Origin: Rhodobacteraceae bacterium KLH11
GTDB lineage: Bacteria > Pseudomonadota > Alphaproteobacteria > Rhodobacterales > Rhodobacteraceae
DNA: 64,000 nucleotides
Reading direction: 5' to 3'
NCBI GenBank assembly: GCA_000158135.1
Contig: DS999532.1
Location: forward strand, 110,263-174,262
A program made the translations under genes and the position numbers. The notes under the pieces were generated by a model. It was not told the origin of the DNA, ran no database searches, and saw only the letters and a program-made list of their open reading frames with translations. Shown one piece after another: positions 9,301 through 15,082 of this stretch (the first letter of the stretch is position 1; each line of letters opens with the position of its first letter).

Positions 9301-11989
9301 ATGCACCAAAGGGGTTTGCCAAAGACGAAATCGCCGATGATTCATATCTGAGATAAACCGCCAGCGGGTCGCTTCCGTTACTTCTGATAGAAGTCGACTT
9401 ATTTATATGCGTGTCGGGAACCCCGAAACGCTCGGCCAGAAGCGTACCGTAATGCGTGGGGATTTCCGCCCTTAGCAAATCAGGAAACGATCGATATACA
9501 GCAGCGACGCTTTCCAGATCAGTGGCCGAAAACTGAAACAGGTCCAGCTCTGAAATATATGGCAACTGACGTGCCACGGCCTGGCTGATGTCAATTATAG
9601 TTCCCAATTCTCTTGAACCATAAGAACCAATCCGAGAGCCATCCGGATCATAGGGAGAATTTATGACAGTATCATACGATGCAAGAACAGCTGCAGAGGC
9701 CAGTTTGGGCAGTTCTGCACTGTATTTCCCAGCCAATGCGCGCGCTTCGTCGACAATTGCCTGCCTGACCTCAGCCGATAAAGAAGGTGATGCTGTATCG
9801 ATTGCCAGCGTGCTTGACATCAACCTGAGAAGTTGAAGCCCCTCTTGCGCGGTGTTGAGGTAGTGAAGAACCTCAAACATATTCTGGAAATATATCGAGC
9901 TTTCAGGCAGCTGCACACCCTTCAACGCCTCGGGGATACCCACTGTTGGGATCCTCAGCGAGTCTGTTCCAATCACACCTTTGGGATCAGGATATGCCAG
10001 CTCTTGGGGTCGGCTCAGGGCCTGATTCCAGGTATTTTCGCTGATCCAGCCAAGTGGGGCGTCCGCAACATCGCTTATGAACGGGAGCTCGCCCAGAAAA
10101 CGAACACCCGTCGCTTGCCGTTCTTCAATGGCAGCACTCCAGAACAAAGATTTTTCATCGGTCAGCTGCAATGTGAAATTTTGGATGTCTTCTGCACTAA
10201 AAGACGAGCGGGTAATAACATGCCCCAATTCATGAACCATTGTCGTCAGCAAGTCACCCACCGGATATTCGCTGATGCGCACAGCCAGATCGACTATTGG
10301 AGTGTGATATCCCTCCTCTGATACCTGCGGAAAAGTGGCGTGTGTTTCACCCACGTTAAATTTGGTGTCTGGCAAGATGTTGAAAATAAACCCGGGCCTT
10401 TCAAGGCCATAAACCGATGTAACTTCTTTCAGGTTAAGATCCGCAAGAGCCGTCGCGGTAAAAAGCTGTTTGGCAAACAATTCGCGGCCCGGTGATGATC
10501 CGTCACTGAGGCCAGCCTCCAGGATACCACTCAGATTCTCAAGCTGGGCTCGAGCATCGCCGACAGTACTCGTAGACGGATCTTGGACACCGATCAGCAG
10601 ACCCGGAACATTTGTCTGGATAACATAGTCAGTCGGAGCAGAACTTGTGTTGACATAGTCCGGGCCTGGCTCAAACGGGCCACCGACAAATTGCACTTCA
10701 AAGCTCGGGTCTTCGAGCCGGGCCAATTGCATGGCTGGCGACAATGCATCCACCCAGGGCAAATTCAATTTTGAGGTGTCTCTTTCAGCATCAGCGGTCG
10801 TGATACCGCTTAGAACCTTGTCGAACTTGATCAGCTGTTCAAATACAGAATGCGTTAAATCCGCATCCTGTACTAAGGAAGGATTCACGGACAACGCTTG
10901 CCCCTGAGTTGTAAGCTGTAGAATGTCCGCGTCCAGAAGCCCGTAATCTTGGGCCGCCATAACCCTTTGTTCAGCGGTGAGGTCGTTATTGTAATACTCC
11001 AACGCGACCGCAATCGCGTCACTCAGCGACGCCGCATTTTCATAAATATCGTGTCCGGGCACCTTTGTTGGGGCCGTTTCCTGATCGACAGATATGTTAA
11101 TTCCGTGGCCGATGATCGCTTCGGCACCAGCCCGGAACGCATCTAGCCGTTCAATCAACGTGGGATCAAAATAACCCAGCTGCCGCGCAATCGCGATCTC
11201 GCGGGCAAACCGGATGCTTGCACCATCAAAATAGTTCTGCAGTTCGCTGACCTGTGAAAGCCACCCAACTGTCACGGTTTGCAGCTGTGGATCGCGAAAC
11301 ACCCCAACGGCATCGATCAGATCGCTCAGATACTGGGAAACATAGGCGTTATAGGCCTCGGCACCGGGCGCCACATAACCGGTGTCATTCGCAACAGGAT
11401 TGCCATCACCATCAATGCCAAAGTCGGTCAGAAACTGCTGGCCGGCGTAGCCAAGCGCCTCGGGCACCGGAATATACGTTCCTTCGGTCTGCCCTGCCGA
11501 ATTACGGCAAATGTGCCAGTCGACATGATCGTAGGCGCGGTACTGCGCCAGATCAGCCAGCACCACCTGCATCGAGGTCCGCACCATGGGCTTGAGCAAG
11601 ATTACATCAAAACGGCCGGGCATATTCGCCCAGCCGTTGTCTGCGTCGCAGGAGGATAAAAGCTCGGACAGTTCGGCAGGCATCAAATCGTAATTTACGA
11701 CCTGATCCCCCGGCTCTTTACGATCGAACCGCTCAAACGCGTGCCCATTGGCCAGCATATGGCCCAGTGAAGAACGCAATCTGTGCTGCTCTGGCGCAAG
11801 AAACGCCAGCGTCGGAGCGTATTCAGGGAGCTGAAACACCGGACCATGTTCGAATGACCCGTGCGCAAAAACCACTGCGCGCCCTGCAATGCCGGTACAA
11901 TCCTTGCGGCGCAAGATCCACATGTTTTCTGTTTCGTGGATCTGACAAAAGCTGCGGCCGAATTCACCATGAAACATTTTTGCACTCAT
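389..11989 (-). CDS. Giant type I secreted toxin-like protein with TcdA/TcdB-type pore domain
   Basis: A 3866-residue protein. Seen in order: an N-terminal module with FAHGSF (His43) and HICR (Cys161), resembling Cys/His effector modules; a zinc-protease-like HELGH at residues 586-590; a long helical middle; a hydrophobic Ala/Gly-rich stretch at about 1830-1920; then GKIDYFF (about 1995), a V-LP-NP segment and HGAGGQY near 2125. These last motifs occur in the same order as in the pore-forming/delivery region of clostridial TcdA and TcdB (DIDHFF, LPNAP, GAGGTY). The C-terminal third holds three PA14-like domains (about 2430-2523, 2828-2920, 3256-3346) and two serralysin-like segments. No GGxGxDxxx RTX nonapeptides are visible; the Ser/Thr-rich end (LLASSTK) fits a type I secretion tail. 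The start ATG has GGAG 8 bases upstream. The next gene is the exporter; TetR is divergent. Target and toxicity are inferred only. Confidence 0.8.
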   Translation of the reverse strand: MSAKMFHGEFGRSFCQIHETENMWILRRKDCTGIAGRAVVFAHGSFEHGPVFQLPEYAPTLAFLAPEQHRLRSSLGHMLANGHAFERFDRKEPGDQVVNYDLMPAELSELLSSCDADNGWANMPGRFDVILLKPMVRTSMQVVLADLAQYRAYDHVDWHICRNSAGQTEGTYIPVPEALGYAGQQFLTDFGIDGDGNPVANDTGYVAPGAEAYNAYVSQYLSDLIDAVGVFRDPQLQTVTVGWLSQVSELQNYFDGASIRFAREIAIARQLGYFDPTLIERLDAFRAGAEAIIGHGINISVDQETAPTKVPGHDIYENAASLSDAIAVALEYYNNDLTAEQRVMAAQDYGLLDADILQLTTQGQALSVNPSLVQDADLTHSVFEQLIKFDKVLSGITTADAERDTSKLNLPWVDALSPAMQLARLEDPSFEVQFVGGPFEPGPDYVNTSSAPTDYVIQTNVPGLLIGVQDPSTSTVGDARAQLENLSGILEAGLSDGSSPGRELFAKQLFTATALADLNLKEVTSVYGLERPGFIFNILPDTKFNVGETHATFPQVSEEGYHTPIVDLAVRISEYPVGDLLTTMVHELGHVITRSSFSAEDIQNFTLQLTDEKSLFWSAAIEERQATGVRFLGELPFISDVADAPLGWISENTWNQALSRPQELAYPDPKGVIGTDSLRIPTVGIPEALKGVQLPESSIYFQNMFEVLHYLNTAQEGLQLLRLMSSTLAIDTASPSLSAEVRQAIVDEARALAGKYSAELPKLASAAVLASYDTVINSPYDPDGSRIGSYGSRELGTIIDISQAVARQLPYISELDLFQFSATDLESVAAVYRSFPDLLRAEIPTHYGTLLAERFGVPDTHINKSTSIRSNGSDPLAVYLRYESSAISSLANPFGAFGRTVEVGTTRSLQVFAQSLGVPETFLPSSTTVGTVEDFNRLIDITYVADGVNQTNDIAFTVKLTEAVRDGFLNGFAAGHGDASPLVSALLNYYENIASADAKKIIRTDPGIITFLSQIESVDGNRVSIDSALRARLDSQIPEGRLTVVSGVQRTPDGLSYVANDGTFLDSVFDPELSLTDHTRLVFETGDVVYFSDNGRTHLSLSPDLVERLTWLSSADLEADINTIRDSFQFYRYLDSSPEGATDFALLMNDKILRYLKLSAKDVLDNATLRDSFVNYAVTVSGFFEQLPSGQSVLFHAELSESIDNHGALFIQKLLDVEPDLSSTLFRAFPEYSVQYELRKQRGLLRTNTILADLAISELARLTGDASLNDMSIQEVIQVTADFLSKAPDSAVYEQAQQNVRLLRAANDGLNEQAQHLSDVLAVLSDPAAGQLPVDGLISALETQAKGFVGRYGVMDVDGFAQTLSALDRATDYANASRGLIFDLITVDAATELFSKSLPDATFLFRGGDDIQRFSLENQFFNYIDSKVLQDGLTNGRISDLSGILNLGLYTVLHGGGGIDMQNALIGLSIEQSFEILRGFEGAFDDDVAYKTFAAEWASVVLLSSDHLETVGIELADILNTDTRVSLYEVLKESKSLPTAQDYELTRALFNEKFFTDAIQTDLVDNIGTPLEGQALLPAGEYADLDALIADLDNGLGKFELGDRETRSYFGNADRDLAFVFSGEETSALQTSRTTLDARRVAHNLELSVEHVRAEFGLGQNWAPVLSTLEESSLGTYSLDFVDVSGDTTDARRVVTSDGSFNDARRFIDTGVQETLNSYQPDQSGRLILDGDIGDADAISSLNAAFAIQTLIGFFERQNLEEQTTDPALAAVLRGHEYLSLAQIGYGLALDGLEVVKLIKTVATASKTSFKGFKAGSALSAAGSFTLAGIDVALNLASVGLDIYELTRAQTPTEKAVLGTQLAFDVGGVALGTTSLGLGVAGTFATAGSAAAAGIASAGAIVGGAGVIFAGIGIGVTALVQAFSKISEDARAVGRFFADLDKTYREGGFTYDAERDIASAVGQGIVQKVDFRSREVTFGEHHIYRTQHGSSGSGKIDYFFWSGDIPVVVKDEDQKINVREGIGYGSTAQLTDEKANADIFVLPVNPNSTTLSYNWNTLPGATTRHDEGFDVIRRLEQDERFDYDFYTFPSEYIIANLWLDYVRTGVEVRLDHQDRNLVVPDIPELYRGKIYHEVHGAGGQYVLSVNDHAELYVDSELPSVWVLESSNVESQSLRIEGNVVFIGSAKTQYSNLDQDTVLINSPDGDVSYVDFDQQKAMLLFVNGEMVGENGETTDTARPDLIEHLNELNAAGRLNDVTQISNYHAPDGQVIETVYFDRTSSELLYLQGNSDAVFLTLEGTGPAANVSDQAFFYDQVANEIHVVETASHQSVQSYRLPELAGDSSIVGLQIQNDDLFVRFSQTRDDGTNAEYLMHSDGGLFVLDGIYNDDKLYAELQSRGDYDPQQLAAQFGSPVELAARIEVSAGNGGAEHLKNKDVVHQISGRIYLTQGEHLVNIQHDDGLELTIGGQVVFASDIWDLNVAANVTFTAPENGYYDLEALYYQGTSISELKVDIDGQVLSAAAFAGPDSATQAGSFLNGHAYYAGEAPTSIEGARTITQTHAPSLAYVVNALDFAEQLEGNTLARFFGDNATEQTTPVYLQTDSGQILNPGAGISNSGLLLVAADAASSGRVISHDNVYLHGEVFFVGDRPVEISQADAVVAEIGDRAGFGYDATRLDFSEHDNAYDGSFLDETALAPVQNPASYTTVTVGERDTVYGVDGVSEIFRLEDTANGTDYRGRLYNFNPNEDRIDISPIAGGASDYSFQGISDYSSAVSSTGADGESIYLSTVNFTAHGLSGYATVLGDADSFGYTVGDFLGSNASLSLSQSLAHDHIIHQIDGRIYLTAGEHRLDIQHDDGIRLRIGGQEVISADLVGQSSGTYTAAADGYYDIDILYYDGIGPSHLKVEIDGNVLDTETFAGPGADVTPDESTAGTLDEGGAAIYYDATTKTLYRQESANAPVQEVALPDTGGALQDIAGVTSVSNGALVTTAAGLDWLVSLSGDIELITISQEWIDAQDDWQASLSGFYTSDTGGDLFASVPSASTPVLLKDLRVGGADDANVYLHGEVYFTENRPVEISQADAAIAALGEGAGIGYDASQIDFSERSITIGNPPSFIDDSFVIPVQNPTTYSTVTVGERDTVYGVDGVAEIFRLEDTINSTDYRGTIINFNPNEDRIDLSAIAGASADYAFHGVSDYSDAIAPTAQNGFSSYLATVGFTSQGQYGYAVVQGDTNRGDYTLGNFLSDNATLSSSAKTPHDNAIHQIDGRIYLTAGEHRLDIQHDDGIRLRIGGQEVISADLVGQSSGTYTAAADGYYDIDILYYDGVGPSHLKIEIDGTVLNTETFISPGPQVWYDPGSQNFIAANIPGGELVSLVKIANDGGSAWFYDSDKKRLYQQVATDLEDADLGPSEDRLRALEQDFANVVPQAQALLSDRTITNVRATGTGVLVETEAGLIYQVGAEQVTLIGATTDWVSSGSQELPEDVAVNPILAISDATDVTSSTGWYLAQQRQLVDASNFVPGVAIGFLGANRAAGLTYLTQRDTQSFDTNVFMVNANGDVSEVGAYGLAQVYETSTGRILAISGTPEGNDIPVLDGVDHLLLTGDLLQTGYTLDDEVLSQYTEITIDQYNSDVDLFNFGAVESTETGDQAESGVLTIGSWWTSSDGAPATAAVVGQDLVVFNADEGHRFVFKDALSANDGIGALRIETQDNLSLSVDSIVDRLTSVYPSVTDGTAILSVDDIVLGTLGSDIVTESTSDTTTVDSIPAQTTPDDTTELIQLTEQLNQTTVADEQLVSLGDEPVLASTYGQVDTGAYPTLSEDSSGDQSFSLMLQEMASFDATSGGELTLQNGTTLNEETSLLASSTK
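1955..2208 (-). repeat. PA14-encoding direct repeat, copy near the 3' end of the giant gene
   Basis: About 254 bases that are nearly identical to 3236-3489 at a constant offset of 1281 bases. They encode a PA14-like fold (HQIDGRIYLTAGEHRLDIQH onward). The inner part is almost unchanged at DNA level while the outer 40 bases have drifted, which suggests recent duplication or gene conversion inside the gene. Confidence 0.85.
3236..3489 (-). repeat. PA14-encoding direct repeat, second copy
   Basis: Partner of the repeat at 1955-2208. A third, diverged PA14-like unit is encoded at about 4420-4690 (HQISGRIYLTQGEH). Upstream of each of the two near-identical copies is a shared block with VYLHGEV, VEISQAD and VTVGERDTVYGVDGV, so the duplicated unit is really about 1.28 kb with PA14 as its conserved core. 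Confidence 0.85.
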
Positions 11990-12079
11990 TACTGTACTCC
12001 GTTGCTGCTGCCCCGCGCCGGGACGATTCGTCCTGGCAAAACCACCTACACCTTCTTAAAAAGCGCAGTCGCAGTTATA

Positions 12080-12097
12080 ATACAATACGTATCGTAT
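12080..12097. promoter_or_regulatory. Near-perfect palindrome, candidate TetR operator
   Basis: ATACAATACGTATCGTAT pairs at 8 of 9 positions per arm. It lies in the 310-base region between the divergent giant toxin-like gene and the TetR gene, 91 bases upstream of the toxin start, in an AT-rich tract with a TATAAT overlapping its left edge. Position and form fit a TetR-family operator acting on one or both promoters. Binding is inferred. Confidence 0.6.
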
Positions 12098-12122
12098 CAC
12101 ATTTGTGAAACAATTAGACAAC

Positions 12123-12151
12123 GCTAAGATTTTCTTAAGAAATTGCTTAGC
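12123..12151. promoter_or_regulatory. Second inverted repeat in the toxin/TetR intergenic region
   Basis: GCTAAG and CTTAGC flank a perfect 12-base palindrome TTTCTTAAGAAA, giving a 29-base nested inverted repeat. It may be a regulator site or part of a promoter; there is no evidence to choose. Confidence 0.4.
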
Positions 12152-12299
12152 ACCAAACTATAACTCGCTATGGGGCACGGCCCCGTGCCCCTGCGCCAGG
12201 AGCCAGCAAAGCCTCTGCCCGTAGCTATTGAGGCACGTGTATGGCAGGGTGACACAAACTAAAAAGAGATGTCGAAACGGTGAACAAATCTGATTTGGG

Positions 12300-12899
12300 A
12301 TGGTGATGAAAACGATAGAAACTGACAAGAAACTGCAAGGTCGACCGATGAATCACGACATCACCCAACTCGTGCTAGAGACGGCGCTGTCTTTGGCTCA
12401 CGACGGAGGCGTCAAAAACGTGACCGTTGACAAGATCACCCAGATATCGGGTGTTGCAAAAACCACGATATACAGGCGATGGCCAAACGCGGGTGCCATC
12501 GTTATGGATGCGTTTCTGTCTGAAATTGTTTATGATTTTACATATCCTCCAGACGCTCACATCATCGATGCGTTGAAGACCATTCTGAAAAATGTCAATC
12601 AGTTGTTGAAAAGCAAAAAGGGCATTTTGTTCCGGAATCTTCTTGCCGAGGTCCAAAGCAACCCGGAACTGTCCCAGGCCCTTTGGGAACGTTGGAACAA
12701 GCCGCGGCGCGACGAAGCAAAAGCGGCGATGAAACGAGCGGTCGAGCGCGGTGAAATCACGCCCGATACAGATTTTGATCTTGTAATAGATTCAATAATT
12801 GGCGCGATGTATTATCGCATTTTGATTCCTTACAACGAGATAGATGATGAGTTTTTTGACACCTTGGTTATGCAGGTGTTCAAAGGAATCGAGCCCTAG
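12300..12899 (+). CDS. TetR/AcrR family transcriptional regulator
   Basis: A 199-residue protein of typical TetR length. The N-terminal helix-turn-helix is clear: a GVKNVTVDKI segment followed by SGVAKTTIYRRWPN at about residues 50-65, then an all-helical ligand-binding half ending IEP. The start may be ATG 12300 or the in-frame ATG 12306; both follow the same GGGATGG. It is divergent from the giant secreted protein gene, and a palindrome at 12080-12097 lies between them, so the simplest reading is that it controls the toxin-exporter operon and itself. The inducing ligand is unknown. Downstream sequence is IS debris, so it is the last intact native gene on this side. Confidence 0.9.
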   Translation: MVMKTIETDKKLQGRPMNHDITQLVLETALSLAHDGGVKNVTVDKITQISGVAKTTIYRRWPNAGAIVMDAFLSEIVYDFTYPPDAHIIDALKTILKNVNQLLKSKKGILFRNLLAEVQSNPELSQALWERWNKPRRDEAKAAMKRAVERGEITPDTDFDLVIDSIIGAMYYRILIPYNEIDDEFFDTLVMQVFKGIEP

Positions 12900-12962
12900 G
12901 ATCAGACCTCATAACAGCATCCGCAAGTTGATCGCGTTGTCCCTCTCGGATAGCGGGGTACG

Positions 12963-13070
12963 ATGACCCAACCAACCTCATTGCTGCGGCTGAAGGTTTC
13001 CGTTTTCCTCACGAAATCCTCACTCATGTGGTATGGGCATATCATAGGTTCGCTCTGTCTGACGTCAGCG
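12963..13070 (+). pseudogene. IS6-family transposase, N-terminal remnant
   Basis: The reading GFRFPHEILTHVVWAYHRFA followed by LSDVS matches the N-terminus of IS6-family transposases; the same family is seen again at 38515-38900. The preceding ATG-led stretch (TQPTSLLRLK) is in another frame, so one base has been lost near 12994. The fragment stops about 30 bases before the IS3-family element begins. Confidence 0.75.
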
Positions 13071-13141
13071 CCTTTGGGTCGAAATAGCGGTATTTGATAA
13101 GAGAGTGTTCTTGGCTCATCGTAACCACTGAGGAGTGGACG

Positions 13142-13507
13142 ATGAGAAAGACAAATAGGAGCCCCGGCGAGAAGATCGTCAAAGACATCAAGCGGGCGAC
13201 ACGCAAACAGTACTCAGCCGAAGAGAAGATCCGGATCGTTCTGGATGGCCTTCGCGGAGAAGACAGCATTGCAGAGCTGTGCCGCCGTGAGGGGATTTCC
13301 CAAGGTGTTTACTACAAATGGTCGAAGGACTTCATGGAAGCCGGGAAGAAGCGGCTTGCCGGTGACACAGCACGTGCAGCGACAACCGACGAGGTCAAGG
13401 ACCTGCGGCGCGAAGCTCGCGATCTGAAAGAGGTTGTTGCGGAACAAACTCTCGAACTGCGCTTGCTCAAAAAAAGCATGACCGGCAATGGGGACGACCA
13501 CGAATGA
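13142..13507 (+). CDS. IS3-family transposase OrfA
   Basis: A 121-residue helix-turn-helix protein that recognises the IS ends. YSAEEKIRIVLDGLRGEDSI and the later CRREGISQGVYYKWSKDF form the typical IS3 OrfA helix-turn-helix, followed by a heptad-like coiled coil (DLRREARDLKEVVAEQTLEL). I prefer ATG 13142 over the earlier in-frame codon at 13094 because the latter lies outside or across the left inverted repeat. An A7 run at 13469-13475 shortly before the stop may allow slippage into the OrfB frame. The stop overlaps the OrfB start as ATGA. Confidence 0.88.
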   Translation: MRKTNRSPGEKIVKDIKRATRKQYSAEEKIRIVLDGLRGEDSIAELCRREGISQGVYYKWSKDFMEAGKKRLAGDTARAATTDEVKDLRREARDLKEVVAEQTLELRLLKKSMTGNGDDHE

Positions 13508-14484
13508 GATACTCTGCATCTGAGAAGTTGGAGATCATTCGGTTGATTGAAGAAAGCCATCTGTCAGCACGTCGTACATTGGCCAAACTGGGTATCCCTC
13601 GCACCACATTCTACCGATGGTACGACCGATACCTGCAGCGCGGAGAGGCTGGCCTTGAGGATCGGTCTCCCAAGCCAAAGCATGTCTGGAACCGCGTTCC
13701 TGACGAGGTGAAGCGCAAGGTCGTCAGCTTCGCCTTGAAGGAAACAGAGCTGTCACCCCGCGAGTTGGCGGTGACGTTCACAGACCAAGAACGGTACTTT
13801 GTATCGGAATCCACAGTGTATCGCACGCTCAAGGCACATGACCTGATCACCAGCCCTGCGTTCATTGTGCTGAAAGCCGCAAATGAGTTCGAGCATAAGA
13901 CAACGGCCATCAACCAGCTTTGGCAGACCGACTTTACCTATCTCAAGGTTCTGGGGTGGGGCTGGTTTTATCTCAGCACGATCCTGGACGATTACAGCCG
14001 CTACATCATCTCGTGGAAGCTCTGCACGAACATGCGGGCTGAGGATGTGACAGACACCCTCAATTTGGCCTTGCAGGCATCTGGCTGTGATCAGGTCCAT
14101 GTCGTCCACAAACCGCGCCTGCTGAGCGATAATGGGTCCAGCTATGTCTCTGGTGACCTCGCTGAATGGCTGCGAGACAAAGGCATGAAGCACTCACGCG
14201 GTGCGCCATATCACCCTCAGACACAAGGTAAAATCGAACGATGGCATCAAACCTTGAAGAACCGGATCTTGCTGGAAAACTACTTCCTACCAGGCGATCT
14301 CGAAGCCCAAATCGAAGCCTTCGTCGATCACTACAATCACCAGCGCTACCACGAGAGCCTGAACAACGTCACACCCGCCGACGTCTACTTTGGGCGTGAC
14401 CAAGCCATTCTGGAACAACGAAAAAGGATCAAACAGAAGACGTTCAAAGCGCGACGCTGGCATCACAGCCAACGCGCAGCATAA
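13504..14484 (+). CDS. IS3-family transposase OrfB (DDE integrase)
   Basis: A 326-residue protein with an N-terminal helix-turn-helix (LAKLGIPRTTFYRWYDRYLQ) and an rve-type catalytic core. The DDE triad is visible as QTDFTYLK, LSDNGSSY and GKIERWHQ, and the C-terminus has HYNHQRYHESLNNVTPADVY, typical of the family. All catalytic residues are present and no frame break is seen, so the element may be active. It is one base back in frame from OrfA and overlaps it by 4 bases; it could be made by coupling or as an OrfAB fusion through the A-run upstream. Confidence 0.92.
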   Translation: MRYSASEKLEIIRLIEESHLSARRTLAKLGIPRTTFYRWYDRYLQRGEAGLEDRSPKPKHVWNRVPDEVKRKVVSFALKETELSPRELAVTFTDQERYFVSESTVYRTLKAHDLITSPAFIVLKAANEFEHKTTAINQLWQTDFTYLKVLGWGWFYLSTILDDYSRYIISWKLCTNMRAEDVTDTLNLALQASGCDQVHVVHKPRLLSDNGSSYVSGDLAEWLRDKGMKHSRGAPYHPQTQGKIERWHQTLKNRILLENYFLPGDLEAQIEAFVDHYNHQRYHESLNNVTPADVYFGRDQAILEQRKRIKQKTFKARRWHHSQRAA

Positions 14485-14559
14485 TCAAACCGACCAGATG
14501 AGCCAAACACTCTCTTAGTTTACGCTGCTCCTGGTTCCAAAAACTCTGACGACGAACAG

Positions 14560-14640
14560 TTCGCTCTCAGCACTGCGGATGTCGAGGACCTCTTGGCGGA
14601 ACGTGGCGTCATCTTCAGTCGTGAAGCGGTTCGTCTCTAG
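14560..14640 (+). pseudogene. IS6-family transposase remnant
   Basis: The reading FALSTADVEDLLAERGVI, then FSREAVRL and a stop, is the IS6-family segment that should follow the N-terminal part found at 12963-13070. The two pieces repeat the FALS motif, so they are not a simple split of one gene by the IS3-family element; they may be two separate remnants. Nothing recognisable follows. Confidence 0.7.
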
Positions 14641-15082
14641 GTAAACTATTCCGGGTCTCAGTTCGCGGCTTCTATCTGATGCGACCAGCCCCGTGAGCAG
14701 CCTCATCTGACTGGTCCAAGTTGATTGTTAGTGCACCGTCGGCTGCGATTGATGTGATGTCCAGTCCATATCCGGGTCAAACCAGACAGACAGCGACCCG
14801 CGTTGCTTCAATGCGGTGTTGTAGCGGGACCAGTTTCTGGTTTTATACTTCGTTTGTGCCCAACTACTAATGTGCCTCAGCTACCATGTTGGTTTCACAA
14901 GAGGAATCCCATCAACCAATTTGTGCAACAAAGCCCATCCTGACCTCAAGCTTGTCCTTATGGGTCTTTTTTGCAACGCGGGCGTTTTATCACGGAAGGT
15001 GGTTTTGCGCCTCAATCATCACTGGCGTAGTTAAAACTTGTGAGAGGAATAATAGACCCCAGGATCAATCGAGCTGACAGAA
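14641..15082. other. Intergenic region with no recognisable gene
   Basis: About 440 bases between IS debris and the glycosyltransferase gene. Short open frames exist but none has a ribosome binding site or a familiar sequence. The promoter of the glycan island probably lies in its right half, where base composition becomes AT-rich; no clear -35/-10 pair was found. Confidence 0.5.

Larger units (their letters stand above)
13098..14517 (+). mobile_element. IS3-family insertion sequence, complete
   Basis: About 1.42 kb bounded by imperfect inverted repeats: TAAGAGAGTGTTCTTGGCTC at the left, and TAAGAGAGTGTTTGGCTC read from the right on the other strand. Two overlapping transposase genes fill it. 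The three or four bases flanking each end do not match, so no target duplication is visible. It sits between two pieces of IS6-family transposase, indicating repeated insertion or recombination at this spot. Confidence 0.85.

Noticed and set aside
13098-14517. Target-site duplication around the IS3-family element
   Set aside because: The 3-4 bases outside each inverted repeat (TGA at left, GTT at right) differ.
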